Part shown: positions 1-6,703 of the stretch, piece after piece
Layout of the letters: each line of letters opens with the position of its first letter
How positions within the stretch are numbered: the stretch's first letter is position 1
Source: RPQK01 sp041946865
GTDB lineage: Bacteria; Acidobacteriota; UBA6911; RPQK01
Assembly (NCBI GenBank): GCA_041946865.1
Contig: JBHGBF010000247.1
Span: 1-8,344 of the forward strand
DNA: 8,344 nt
Direction: 5' to 3'
The notes under the pieces: model-generated
What the model was told of the DNA's origin: nothing
Databases searched by the model: none
What the model saw: only the letters and a program-made list of their open reading frames with translations
Program-made: the position numbers and the translations under genes

Positions 1-108
1 CGTCCCACAATGCACAACCCTACCCTGAAAGCAAGAAAAAAAGGTTGCCGGGTCCGTGGTGACACACGACGGCGGGGTTACCCGTGGGCCTGGCGGGCCC
101 GATTTCTG

Positions 109-138
109 TTGCCTAGCCGCGCGACAAAGCGCTATATT
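109..138 (+). promoter_or_regulatory. Candidate sigma70-type promoter
   Basis: TTGCCT at 109-114 and TATATT at 133-138 are separated by 18 bases, an acceptable match to the -35/-10 pattern. It would drive transcription from about base 145 toward the small ORF at 205. This is pattern evidence only. Confidence 0.3.
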
Positions 139-204
139 CGGTTCATTCAAGCACTTCCGTGTTTTGGCTTTCGGCGGTTCAGATTAAGGGAAGGAGCGGC
201 TATC

Positions 205-369
205 GTGGACAAACCGGCGAATCAGAGCAACGCGGCAGGGGGAGCACGATACCTTGAATGCTTTGGTTTCGCTTCCGGCATTGTTCATTGTCTCCCATCC
301 GAAGTCGCGCCGGCTTTCGAGCATTTCGGCATTTCGGCGGTGTGCTTCGAGACGGCATCGAGGTGGTAA
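205..369 (+). CDS. Doubtful small ORF, 54 residues, unknown
   Basis: The only argument for this ORF is its start region. AAGGAG at 191-196 lies eight bases before a GTG at 205, and a promoter-like pair sits at 109-138. The predicted 54-residue product begins MDKPANQSNAAGG, has three cysteines, and shows no signal peptide, membrane segment or motif I recognise. The same frame is open back to base 10, but the upstream part is arginine-rich and looks like non-coding read-through. It may be a remnant or chance. It lies about 100 bases before the first 35-bp repeat and points toward it. Confidence 0.22.
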   Translation: MDKPANQSNAAGGARYLECFGFASGIVHCLPSEVAPAFEHFGISAVCFETASRW

Positions 370-469
370 CTTGAATCCAGTTGCTTCTCCCCGCATCCAC
401 TCGACGGTTCATGGCCGATTCTTGCCTAGAATCCCGAGCTGTTGCCAGATGTACAGGCTGAACCAACGA

Positions 470-504
470 ATTTCGCAGAACGCGTATTATCGGAAATGGG
501 AAAC
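470..504 (+). repeat. 35-bp direct repeat, copy 1, containing a dif-like Xer site
   Basis: This stretch is identical to 1425-1459, and the flanks of the two copies do not match. Bases 470-497 divide into an 11-base arm ATTTCGCAGAA, a 6-base centre CGCGTA and an 11-base arm TTATCGGAAAT. The arms are imperfect inverted repeats (8 of 11). Compared without gaps to the E. coli dif site, as I remember it, 18 of 28 bases agree, including the CGCA, TATTAT and AAAT blocks. I infer a XerC/XerD-type recombination site. The repeat runs seven bases past the 28-bp core (GGGAAAC). It also holds TATTAT at 485-490, which could serve as a -10 box for the next gene. Confidence 0.75.
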
Positions 505-534
505 ACCTTAACAAAAACAAACAAAAACCCTTGA

Positions 535-541
535 AAGGAGG
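535..541 (+). promoter_or_regulatory. Ribosome binding site that fixes the start of the exported-protein gene
   Basis: AAGGAGG is a near-perfect Shine-Dalgarno sequence four bases before the ATG at 546. It argues against the in-frame TTG at 531, which lies upstream of it. Confidence 0.8.
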
Positions 542-545
542 GCAT

Positions 546-1373
546 ATGTTCGACAGAATCCGCATAGGAGTTGTGTTGTTCGCAGTGCTCCTCCTTATGG
601 AGGAAGTTGTATCTGGGCAGGACAGGCAGTTGCTTGTCAGCGCTCAGATCGCGGTCGGCTGGATGGGAAATCCGGGAGAGCCCGGTTCGGTCCAGGCCAT
701 CACCGAGGTTAACTTCGTCAATTCTGATATGAATCCTGCTTCCGTAGTTATGGATACATATCGGGATTCGGGGTTACCTCTGGTTGTGAAGAAGACTCGA
801 CCTAATGGGCTTGCGTCACAAGGATCATCATTGACCGTCAATCTCACGGGTTTTAGCAGTACGCAGTATGTCTTGTCGGTATGTGATGATAACTGGGCTG
901 GCAATTGCCCTTCCCCCGATTTGAGAAAGGGGTGGGCAGTGCTGGATATTCCCCGGACAATGATTGTGGAAGTGACATATAAAATCCTCGATTATCAAGG
1001 TAAGGTCATTTCTGCAGTTGGCGTGGCTGTCCAGGAGCCCGGTAACGAGTTCGTTTTCTTCGGCAAGTCGAAGAACGGTTCCGCGACGGCGTTTGCCATT
1101 GCCAATCCGAACTACACCGATACTTTGGTCTCGGTCGAAGTTTTGGACAGCAACGGCAATATCGTGGGGCAGAAAGATGTCCCCATGAAAGCCAAAGAGC
1201 AGGTTGCCATGTTCCTGCAGGAGCTTTTCCCTGCGGTGGCAAACAACTTGCCCGCCGGCCAAGTCCGCATCAGTTCTCCCACGAACAAGATAGCGATTCT
1301 TGTCCTCGGGAGCCATGCCGGTGTGACGGGCCCCCAGCTTTCCGGCGCGGCTGTCCATGCCGTTGTTCGCTAG
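546..1373 (+). CDS. Predicted exported protein of unknown function (beta-rich), in a dif-flanked cassette
   Basis: The 275-residue product starts with a short charged segment (FDRIR), a hydrophobic core at about residues 7-18 and a small-residue end (VVSG, residues 21-24). This is a Sec signal peptide, probably cleaved before Gln25. The mature part alternates short hydrophobic stretches with Asn/Gly/Ser turns, typical of beta-sandwich secreted proteins. Cys113 and Cys121 could form a disulfide. Residues 165-255 (FAIANPNYTDTLVSVEVLDS, then FLQELFP) resemble a repeat domain I associate with secreted acidobacterial proteins, but I cannot name a family. There is no transmembrane segment after the signal and no catalytic motif is visible. 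The gene is alone between the two 35-bp dif-like repeats, with its own strong RBS and terminator, like the cargo of a Xer-mobilised cassette. Confidence 0.85.
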   Translation: MFDRIRIGVVLFAVLLLMEEVVSGQDRQLLVSAQIAVGWMGNPGEPGSVQAITEVNFVNSDMNPASVVMDTYRDSGLPLVVKKTRPNGLASQGSSLTVNLTGFSSTQYVLSVCDDNWAGNCPSPDLRKGWAVLDIPRTMIVEVTYKILDYQGKVISAVGVAVQEPGNEFVFFGKSKNGSATAFAIANPNYTDTLVSVEVLDSNGNIVGQKDVPMKAKEQVAMFLQELFPAVANNLPAGQVRISSPTNKIAILVLGSHAGVTGPQLSGAAVHAVVR

Positions 1374-1388
1374 TCCCAAATCGTTTTA

Positions 1389-1428
1389 CCCCGTAGAGTG
1401 CCATTATACTCTGCGGGGAGTTTTATTT
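1389..1428 (+). terminator. Rho-independent terminator of the exported-protein gene
   Basis: CCCCGTAGAGT (1389-1399) pairs with ACTCTGCGGGG (1408-1418): an 11-bp stem with one T-G wobble and an eight-base loop, followed by AGTTTTATTT. It begins 15 bases after the stop codon. The tail runs into the second 35-bp repeat, which starts at 1425. Confidence 0.85.
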
Positions 1429-1459
1429 CGCAGAACGCGTATTATCGGAAATGGGAAAC
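1425..1459 (+). repeat. 35-bp direct repeat, copy 2, containing a dif-like Xer site
   Basis: This is a perfect second copy of 470-504 in the same orientation, 955 bases downstream. The core is 1425-1452. Recombination between the two copies would excise a 955-bp circle carrying only the exported-protein gene and its terminator. The copy ends 377 bases before the tyrosine recombinase start. Confidence 0.75.
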
Positions 1460-1543
1460 CCTGGCGAGGATTCGACTTACAGATCGAGCAGCCAGCCTTG
1501 ATCACTCTTAGCGGCTGAGCCTAAAGCACTTGCCTGACATCGC

Positions 1544-1575
1544 CGAGTTGTCGAAAACCCTTTTTCGACAACTCG
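1544..1575. repeat. 14-bp perfect inverted repeat with four-base spacer
   Basis: CGAGTTGTCGAAAA (1544-1557) and TTTTCGACAACTCG (1562-1575) are perfect reverse complements around CCCT. There is no T-tract after it, so it is a poor terminator. It can also be read as two 11-base arms (1545-1555 and 1564-1574) around an 8-base centre, the geometry of a tyrosine recombinase core site. TGTCGAAAACC recurs at 1658-1668, and ATCGAAAAC lies at 1745-1753. Bases 1460-1836 otherwise hold no convincing gene. Confidence 0.6.
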
Positions 1576-1836
1576 CCTCAGGGCCGCATCGACACACTTC
1601 GATCTCTCATTATTTCAACTGAATAGCTGACCCCTCTTGGCGGATGATTAGATCATCTGTCGAAAACCATGTGATCCGGTGCGATCGACACCCTCGCCAT
1701 GGGAACCATCAGTTGCCGCGGCGGGGGCTTTCTTTCGGCTTTTCATCGAAAACTCCCCTCGACAAATGGCCCGATCTTGTTTTCGAACCGGCCTTTGGTC
1801 CTTCTTGGTGACACCAGACAAGGAGGGTTAGTGACT

Positions 1837-2769
1837 ATGCAAACCAGTGAAGGTGCACCAGTGTTCGAATCTGTTCGGCTGGAATTCATCCAATTCCTGC
1901 GTGCGGCTGGCCGGGCGCCGGCCACGATCAAGGCTTACGACTGTGACTTGAAGCGCATCTTAACTGCAGGTGGCATACTCTCGCTTCACGATTTCCAAGA
2001 AGACACGCTGAGCACGGCAATCGTGCAATGGGGGACCGGGGATGGCGGCGATGGTTGCCCGGCCAGGAGCGAAGCCACCGTGAACCGTGCAAAGAGCGCG
2101 ATAAGGGCCTTTGCCAAGTGGTGCAAGCTGCGCGGCTATTTGGATCGGGATTTCTCGGAGACGCTTCCTTTGGTCAGATCAGTCCCTCGCCGGACGGTGC
2201 CGATGGCTCTCGAAGAGGCCCGGAGGTTGCTCACAACCATCGCCGAATCCAAGGATCCGCTGGCCGGCCGGGACCACCTGCTGTTCTCGCTTTATGCGGT
2301 CACCGGTATGAGATGCTCAGAAGTGGTGGCGCTCCAGATCGGTGACTACGATCGAGTGCGCAAGTCGTTGCACCCACGAAACACCAAATGTCGGGTGGAA
2401 CGACATCACCCGGTTCCGCCGCGGCTGGCAGAACGCCTTGAAACATTCTGCGAATCCAGATTTCGGCCAAACGGTGCCTCGCTCCCCTTGTTCACCGGCC
2501 GCTGCCCGCACCGGTCTCTTTCCACGAGAGCGGTGCAGATGCGGCTGGACCACTGGAAGCGTAGATCGGGTATCCGCGACGTCCTGAGCGTGCACTCCTT
2601 TCGAGCGGGTCTGGCCACGCACCTTCACCGGACGACGGGCGACTTGCTTCTGGTGGCGCACGCGCTGGGTCACGTCGATCTGCGGACAGCCGAGCGATAC
2701 GTCTTCTGGGACGAGGAAGAGCTACGAGAGGCGTTGGCCGAAACCGAAGAAAGCCTGCAAGCCTGGTGA
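1837..2769 (+). CDS. Tyrosine recombinase / integrase (Xer-like length)
   Basis: The 310-residue product catalyses strand exchange between short DNA sites through a covalent phosphotyrosine. An N-terminal SAM-like DNA-binding domain spans about residues 8-105 (FIQFLRAAGRAPATIKAYDCDL). The catalytic domain runs from about 120 to the end. The active site appears complete: Arg159 in TGMRCSEV, Lys184 in RNTKCRVERH, His253 and Arg256 in HSFRAGLATHL, His279 in ALGHVDL, and Tyr288 in TAERYVFW. I place the start at ATG 1837 because AGGAGG at 1821-1826 precedes it by ten bases. The frame stays open to an ATG at 1699, but that extension does not resemble an integrase. The length fits single-chromosome Xer proteins and many phage or cassette integrases, and I cannot decide between these. 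It lies beside two dif-like repeats and several GTCGAAAA boxes, which are candidate substrates. It converges on the RT-Cas1 gene with 14 bases between stop codons. Confidence 0.95.
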   Translation: MQTSEGAPVFESVRLEFIQFLRAAGRAPATIKAYDCDLKRILTAGGILSLHDFQEDTLSTAIVQWGTGDGGDGCPARSEATVNRAKSAIRAFAKWCKLRGYLDRDFSETLPLVRSVPRRTVPMALEEARRLLTTIAESKDPLAGRDHLLFSLYAVTGMRCSEVVALQIGDYDRVRKSLHPRNTKCRVERHHPVPPRLAERLETFCESRFRPNGASLPLFTGRCPHRSLSTRAVQMRLDHWKRRSGIRDVLSVHSFRAGLATHLHRTTGDLLLVAHALGHVDLRTAERYVFWDEEELREALAETEESLQAW

Positions 2770-2784
2770 CCGGGTCCCGTCACC
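2765..2784. terminator. Possible shared hairpin between convergent genes
   Basis: GGTGAC (2765-2770) pairs with GTCACC (2779-2784) around CGGGTCCC. The left arm contains the recombinase stop codon, and the right arm touches the RT-Cas1 stop. There is no T-tract on either side, so termination is uncertain. Confidence 0.3.
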
Positions 2785-5700
2785 TACCACCGCATCCGGT
2801 ACGGTTGGTAAGTGGATTCTCCTTTGATCAGGTTGGCCAGATGGACCGCCTGCCTTTCGAGGAGAGCGGCGGGCGTCAAACTCGCGGATCTCCAGCGCAC
2901 CCCAGCCCGCCAGCTCTTGTTAAATGCAGCTGCCAGACGGCGGCGCGTGCTTGTCCGCAGCAGGCCCTGACTATTGCTCTTCGGCACGAACCCCCTGCCC
3001 AGCATGCCCAACACGAGCCGATCGGCAAAGGGAGCTCGGAACTCCTCAATGAGGTCGAACACGAGGCTACCCTGATCCCGGTGGGAACCGTGTACGAGAC
3101 CGAAGTACGGATCCAGCCCCGCCTTGACGACGGCGCGCCACACCTCTCCGTAGAGGATGCCGTAAACATAGTTGATGCATTGATTGACAACGTCCTTCGG
3201 TGACGAGTGACATCGGCCGGAAAAGCCCAGCGACTCGGGGACAAGCTGGATCAATTGGGCCCAGTAGAGCGCAGCGGCCTGGCCTTCGTAGCCCATCGCT
3301 ACGGACCGAAGCCCTGGAGTGGAGGGATCCAACAGAGTTATCCGCTGGCCCAGATCACGGATCGCGCGGGACGCGTGCGCCAGCTCTTCCGATCTTGTGG
3401 GATCTGTCTTTTTGCGGTACTTGCCGAAGTATCGCAGCACAGCTGCCTGATTTCCGCATTTTGCGGCCAGCATTCTCAAGGCCGCCTGGACAACATCGGG
3501 ATCGTCACGGCGAAGCACTTGTTGGCCCCGAAGGAAAGAGCGCGTGGAAAGGATCGGATTGAGGACGGCCACTGGAGGGCCAACCAACGGCGCGAGCACC
3601 AGGGGAATGTCCATTTCGGCCAGTTTGATCTGAAGTTGCACGGCCACGGTCATGCCGAGACCCTGTAAGAATATGAGCCCAATATCGTGCAGTTGGGTCT
3701 CGTATACGACCGATTTCCGGCGTTTGACCACAAGGCGATCATTTTTCAGCGAAAGATAGGAGCCATTGGCGAGCAAATACAACCGGCCGCGGTCTTTCAA
3801 GACGCCGTCGTTCTGCGGTTCCTGCTCTTCCGCGAGAGCGTCAGAACCCGACCCTACGATGACCGTTGACCGGCCCTTCGCCTGGACGCCTGTGACGCCG
3901 GTCTCCGCTGGCGTGCCTCGTGGGACGGTCGTATCTTCAGGATAGACGTCGAGCAGCGCGGAAGCGATCGGCGTCAGGGTGGCCTCGGTTGTCAACTCGG
4001 GTTGAGGCATGCAGAACCGCTCGCGGCAGATCCACGCCGGGTCTTCGCGGATTTCGACCGGGAGCAGTTCGAGCGCCATCTCTTCGACCGTCCCGTCCAG
4101 GCGCCTCAACTGCGCCTCGATCTCGGGCTCGTCCGGGAGACCGAAGTAGTTTCGGAAACCGCGGACAGTGGAGTTGATTCTCCCGAGAGCGGCCGAACGT
4201 TCCAGGAAGCTGAGCGCACGGTTTCCCAGTCGCTCGAGGGCCGGTCGGAGCAAGCCGGCCGCCCGCTCAATTCGTGCCGGCTGCACGATCAGCTGCTTCC
4301 CAAAAATCCGGAACCCCAGGAAATCAACGCCTTGCGAAACAGGCTGGTAATTGGTCTTGGCTGGCTTCAGCTCCAAGTGCAGCGGCTCCCGGAGAAAGGA
4401 TGCCAGCTCTTCAAGCGCCCGGCGGGCACCATCGGCATCCCTGGCAAACAGCAGGATGTCATCAGCGTATCGAACGAAGGGTAGGAGAAGCGCCTCAAAA
4501 CGCCGGTCCAGAGGATCAAGATAAACATTGGAGAGAAAGGGAGAGAGGCTCTCGCCCTGCGGGACGCCGAGGTCGCTCGGAAACATGTCATGGAAGTCGA
4601 GCACGTCGACCGTAAGCAGCTGGCGTATGAGATCGAGCAGGTTGGGATCGGCTATCCGTTGGGAGAGGAGACGCAAAAGTACATCATGGTCAATGTTGTC
4701 AAAACACTTTTTGATGTCCGCTATGACTGCCCATTCATGACCGGCCGCGATGAAAGAGCGAGCCACCGTCAACGCGTGATGGGCGCTTCGGCGAGGTCGG
4801 AAGGCAAAGCTGAAATGACTGAAAGTCGGCTCGAAAATCGGCTCCAGAACCAGCAGTATCGCTGTCTGAACGATTCGATCCCGCACGCAGCAGATACCGA
4901 GCGGCCGTTTTCCTCCATCGCTCTTCGGGATATGCACTCGCAGCAGTGGCCTGCTCTGATAGCGCCCGGTCCGGAGCTCGTACGAGAGTTTGGCCAGTTC
5001 CCGTTCGGCGATATCCTTGAATCCTGCAATAGTCACATGATCCACGCCCGCCGACTCTTTCGGCCCAGATTGTACTCTGAACCAAGCCGTCCGTAGGAAC
5101 TCCGAATCGGCTAGCCGGCGGTAAAGGTCAGCTTCGCGAGTACAAGGGCCGATCGTGGAGAGCGCGGATGACATCTGTCTGACCTGCACTTGCTCGCAAC
5201 CCTGGGCTGCCTGAAAGCGCAAACGCTGAGCGACGCTTACGCTTACCGTCCCTATGTTTGCTTCGACCACGATGCTCTTTCTGTCGGCCTTGGATCGAAT
5301 CCACATCGCGCCAGCCGGCATCGCGTCTATACATTCGATTTCGGCATCTGTCAGCCAGGCTCGATGGACTGGCGAAAGTCGTCTTGCAGGCTTCAGTACG
5401 CAAAGCTCGTCGGCGGAGGAGACCCATCCGAGCACCGGAGACTTCAGCACGCGGTCGGGATTGAGGTGATGTACGCTCACGTGTCGGACGCGCGCTGCAG
5501 TCTCGCGCACCCAGTCGGGAGGCTCAAGCCCCTCAAAAGGTGGTGGCAGCAATCGGACCACCCTCACCTGCGAGCGATCATTGATTGCCTTATGGTCTAT
5601 GCACACCTTGACGGCGTTCTCCACGGCGGCATCGATCAGGTGCAAGACGAGCGCGTGCTCGACAACTTCGAAATGCTCGGCGACTGCCTCTATCCAGACC

Positions 5701-6260
5701 ACACCCGACTCCTGGGCGCGGTCGATCAGGCTGGAGACGGTCTTGCCTTCAGAAACCCCGTATACCGCGGGGTAGCGAAGCGCCCATTGCAGGGACTGGA
5801 GCAGGCGGTCCTGCTGGACCGCGGCGGCATTGACGCTTGTGTCGATAAACCGTCTCCAGATTTCGGGATTCGCAAGACAGCGAAGGAGGCTCCCCAACCC
5901 AACCGTGCCGCTCCCGACGATACTGCCGGCCATGGCCACCGCCCAGTCGATAGTTTCCTTTGTCACCTCTAAGCGAGACAGGGTAGTGACAGCCTCAAGC
6001 GTCCGTGCTAGGATTCGGGCGAAGTGCGGTGAATAACCGATTTGAAACAACGCAGACGGTCGCTGACGGTTGGCGGCATCAAACCACGTGACTTCGCGAC
6101 GATCCAGGTCTCTCTTGTTGTCGTCGGAAAGCATGCTAGCGCCTCGCCCAGACATGTCAAGGACGATAGCGATCTCCCCGTTCGAAGTCTTGAGACTCCT
6201 CCTGATCGCAAGATCCACTGCCAGAGTGGCGTCTCCCACAATGGCCACTGTCGCGGGCAC
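2784..6260 (-). CDS. cas1: Reverse transcriptase-Cas1 fusion with an unusual N-terminal domain
   Basis: The protein has about 1158 residues. Residues 1-367 are a domain I do not know from RT-Cas1 proteins: strand VAIVGDATLAVD (5-16), IVLDMSGRG (32-40), and VVWIEAVAEHF (187-197). The order is like a HerA/VirD4 ATPase that lost Walker A Lys. Cas6 glycine-rich loop signatures are absent. Residues about 377-708 are a group II intron-type RT: IPKSDGGKRPLGI (444-456), motif A Asp515 in ADIKKCFDNI, GVPQGESLSPFLSN (565-578), catalytic YADD with Asp600-Asp601, and a thumb ending RGFRNYFGL. A linker follows (about 712-818). Cas1 fills 820-1158, with active-site Glu992 (MGYEGQAAALYW), His1057 (LVHGSHRDQGS) and Asp1069 (FDLIEEFR). 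Known RT-Cas1 proteins integrate spacers into CRISPR arrays, some from RNA. Start GTG 6260 lies four bases after the upstream stop. GTG 6299 would add 13 residues. All catalytic residues are intact. Confidence 0.96.
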   Translation of the reverse strand: MPATVAIVGDATLAVDLAIRRSLKTSNGEIAIVLDMSGRGASMLSDDNKRDLDRREVTWFDAANRQRPSALFQIGYSPHFARILARTLEAVTTLSRLEVTKETIDWAVAMAGSIVGSGTVGLGSLLRCLANPEIWRRFIDTSVNAAAVQQDRLLQSLQWALRYPAVYGVSEGKTVSSLIDRAQESGVVWIEAVAEHFEVVEHALVLHLIDAAVENAVKVCIDHKAINDRSQVRVVRLLPPPFEGLEPPDWVRETAARVRHVSVHHLNPDRVLKSPVLGWVSSADELCVLKPARRLSPVHRAWLTDAEIECIDAMPAGAMWIRSKADRKSIVVEANIGTVSVSVAQRLRFQAAQGCEQVQVRQMSSALSTIGPCTREADLYRRLADSEFLRTAWFRVQSGPKESAGVDHVTIAGFKDIAERELAKLSYELRTGRYQSRPLLRVHIPKSDGGKRPLGICCVRDRIVQTAILLVLEPIFEPTFSHFSFAFRPRRSAHHALTVARSFIAAGHEWAVIADIKKCFDNIDHDVLLRLLSQRIADPNLLDLIRQLLTVDVLDFHDMFPSDLGVPQGESLSPFLSNVYLDPLDRRFEALLLPFVRYADDILLFARDADGARRALEELASFLREPLHLELKPAKTNYQPVSQGVDFLGFRIFGKQLIVQPARIERAAGLLRPALERLGNRALSFLERSAALGRINSTVRGFRNYFGLPDEPEIEAQLRRLDGTVEEMALELLPVEIREDPAWICRERFCMPQPELTTEATLTPIASALLDVYPEDTTVPRGTPAETGVTGVQAKGRSTVIVGSGSDALAEEQEPQNDGVLKDRGRLYLLANGSYLSLKNDRLVVKRRKSVVYETQLHDIGLIFLQGLGMTVAVQLQIKLAEMDIPLVLAPLVGPPVAVLNPILSTRSFLRGQQVLRRDDPDVVQAALRMLAAKCGNQAAVLRYFGKYRKKTDPTRSEELAHASRAIRDLGQRITLLDPSTPGLRSVAMGYEGQAAALYWAQLIQLVPESLGFSGRCHSSPKDVVNQCINYVYGILYGEVWRAVVKAGLDPYFGLVHGSHRDQGSLVFDLIEEFRAPFADRLVLGMLGRGFVPKSNSQGLLRTSTRRRLAAAFNKSWRAGVRWRSASLTPAALLERQAVHLANLIKGESTYQPYRMRW

Positions 6261-6264
6261 GTTG

Positions 6265-6699
6265 TCACCCTTCTTTCTCGCTAGGGTCTGGGTTCGCACC
6301 CGCTAGGTTGGCCGGGTCATCGTACGCCGTCTGCCCATCCGGCGACTGTTTCTTTGAAGACGATACGGGCGTCTCACGTGTCTGAGTCCCACTCTGGGGC
6401 TTTGGTCTGCGCTCGTGCCATTCGGGCCAAGGTACGAAGAGTGTGATGGCAGGCCAGCCCTCGCTCAGGGCTTTTGCGACGCAAACAGTCACCAAGCGTC
6501 GGTCCCGGCGGATAAAGCGGCTTCCAGATTCTCGGTCGACCGCCTCGACCTCATCTCGTTGGCCCAGTTCCTGGAGCAGCCTCTCGAGCGTCGCCACCTT
6601 TAAGCGCAGATCGCGGAGAGCACGACGGGCAGCCCCTTCATCGAGCACCCAGGCATCAGTGAGCGCCAAGTCGACTCCAGTGAGATAACACTTCGCCAT
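6265..6699 (-). CDS. Small protein of unknown function, first gene of the RT-Cas1 operon
   Basis: The 144-residue product begins MAKCYLTGVDLALTDAWVLD. It continues with a charged helix (about 22-47, AARRALRDLRLKVATLERLLQEL, possibly coiled-coil) and a strand-rich part (50-92) containing SRFIRRDRRLVTVCVAKAL and ending LFVPWPEW. It ends in a hydrophilic, probably disordered tail (97-144). Cys4 and Cys73 are the only cysteines, so a zinc site within one chain is unlikely. I do not recognise the family. It lacks the ferredoxin-fold start of Cas2 (hydrophobic strand then Asp/Tyr), although it takes the position a cas2 gene might occupy. ATG 6699 is chosen because AGGAGG (6706-6711 on the minus strand) lies five bases upstream. 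The GTG at 6705 falls at the edge of that RBS. Its TGA is four bases before the RT-Cas1 GTG, which implies coupled translation and a shared job. Confidence 0.8.
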   Translation of the reverse strand: MAKCYLTGVDLALTDAWVLDEGAARRALRDLRLKVATLERLLQELGQRDEVEAVDRESGSRFIRRDRRLVTVCVAKALSEGWPAITLFVPWPEWHERRPKPQSGTQTRETPVSSSKKQSPDGQTAYDDPANLAGANPDPSEKEG

Positions 6700-6703
6700 C
6701 GCC

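Noticed and set aside
86..110. GGGCC/GGCCC hairpin followed by a T-containing stretch as a terminator
   Set aside because: The stem is only five pairs and the following sequence is not a real T-tract. No upstream gene is visible in the window.
254..511. 85-codon plus-strand frame running through the first 35-bp repeat
   Set aside because: It is arginine/serine-rich with no RBS. Its end is encoded by the dif-like repeat, which better explains the sequence there.
828..1379. Minus-strand open frame of 183 codons over the exported-protein gene
   Set aside because: The plus-strand gene has a strong RBS, signal peptide and terminator. The reverse frame has basic, random-looking composition.
1699..1836. 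Extended N-terminus of the tyrosine recombinase from ATG 1699
   Set aside because: The added 46 residues do not resemble an integrase, and a clear AGGAGG sits just before ATG 1837.
1425..2769. Integron (intI with attI and cassettes)
   Set aside because: The recombinase lacks an obvious integron-specific insertion between its conserved boxes, and the repeats match dif geometry rather than attC.
4125..5150. A mobile group II intron as the source of the RT signal
   Set aside because: The RT is continuous with a complete Cas1 domain. I see no endonuclease domain or intron domain V-like RNA around it.
3200..5972. Several plus-strand open frames of 80-260 codons opposite the RT-Cas1 gene (such as 5190-5972 and 4002-4484)
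   Set aside because: The minus strand encodes conserved RT and Cas1 motifs throughout. These frames are antisense shadows with no domain character.
6261..6299. Upstream GTG start at 6299 for the RT-Cas1 gene
   Set aside because: No Shine-Dalgarno sequence is visible, and it would overlap the upstream gene by 35 bases. GTG 6260 directly follows the upstream stop and begins just before the first predicted strand. The choice is not certain.
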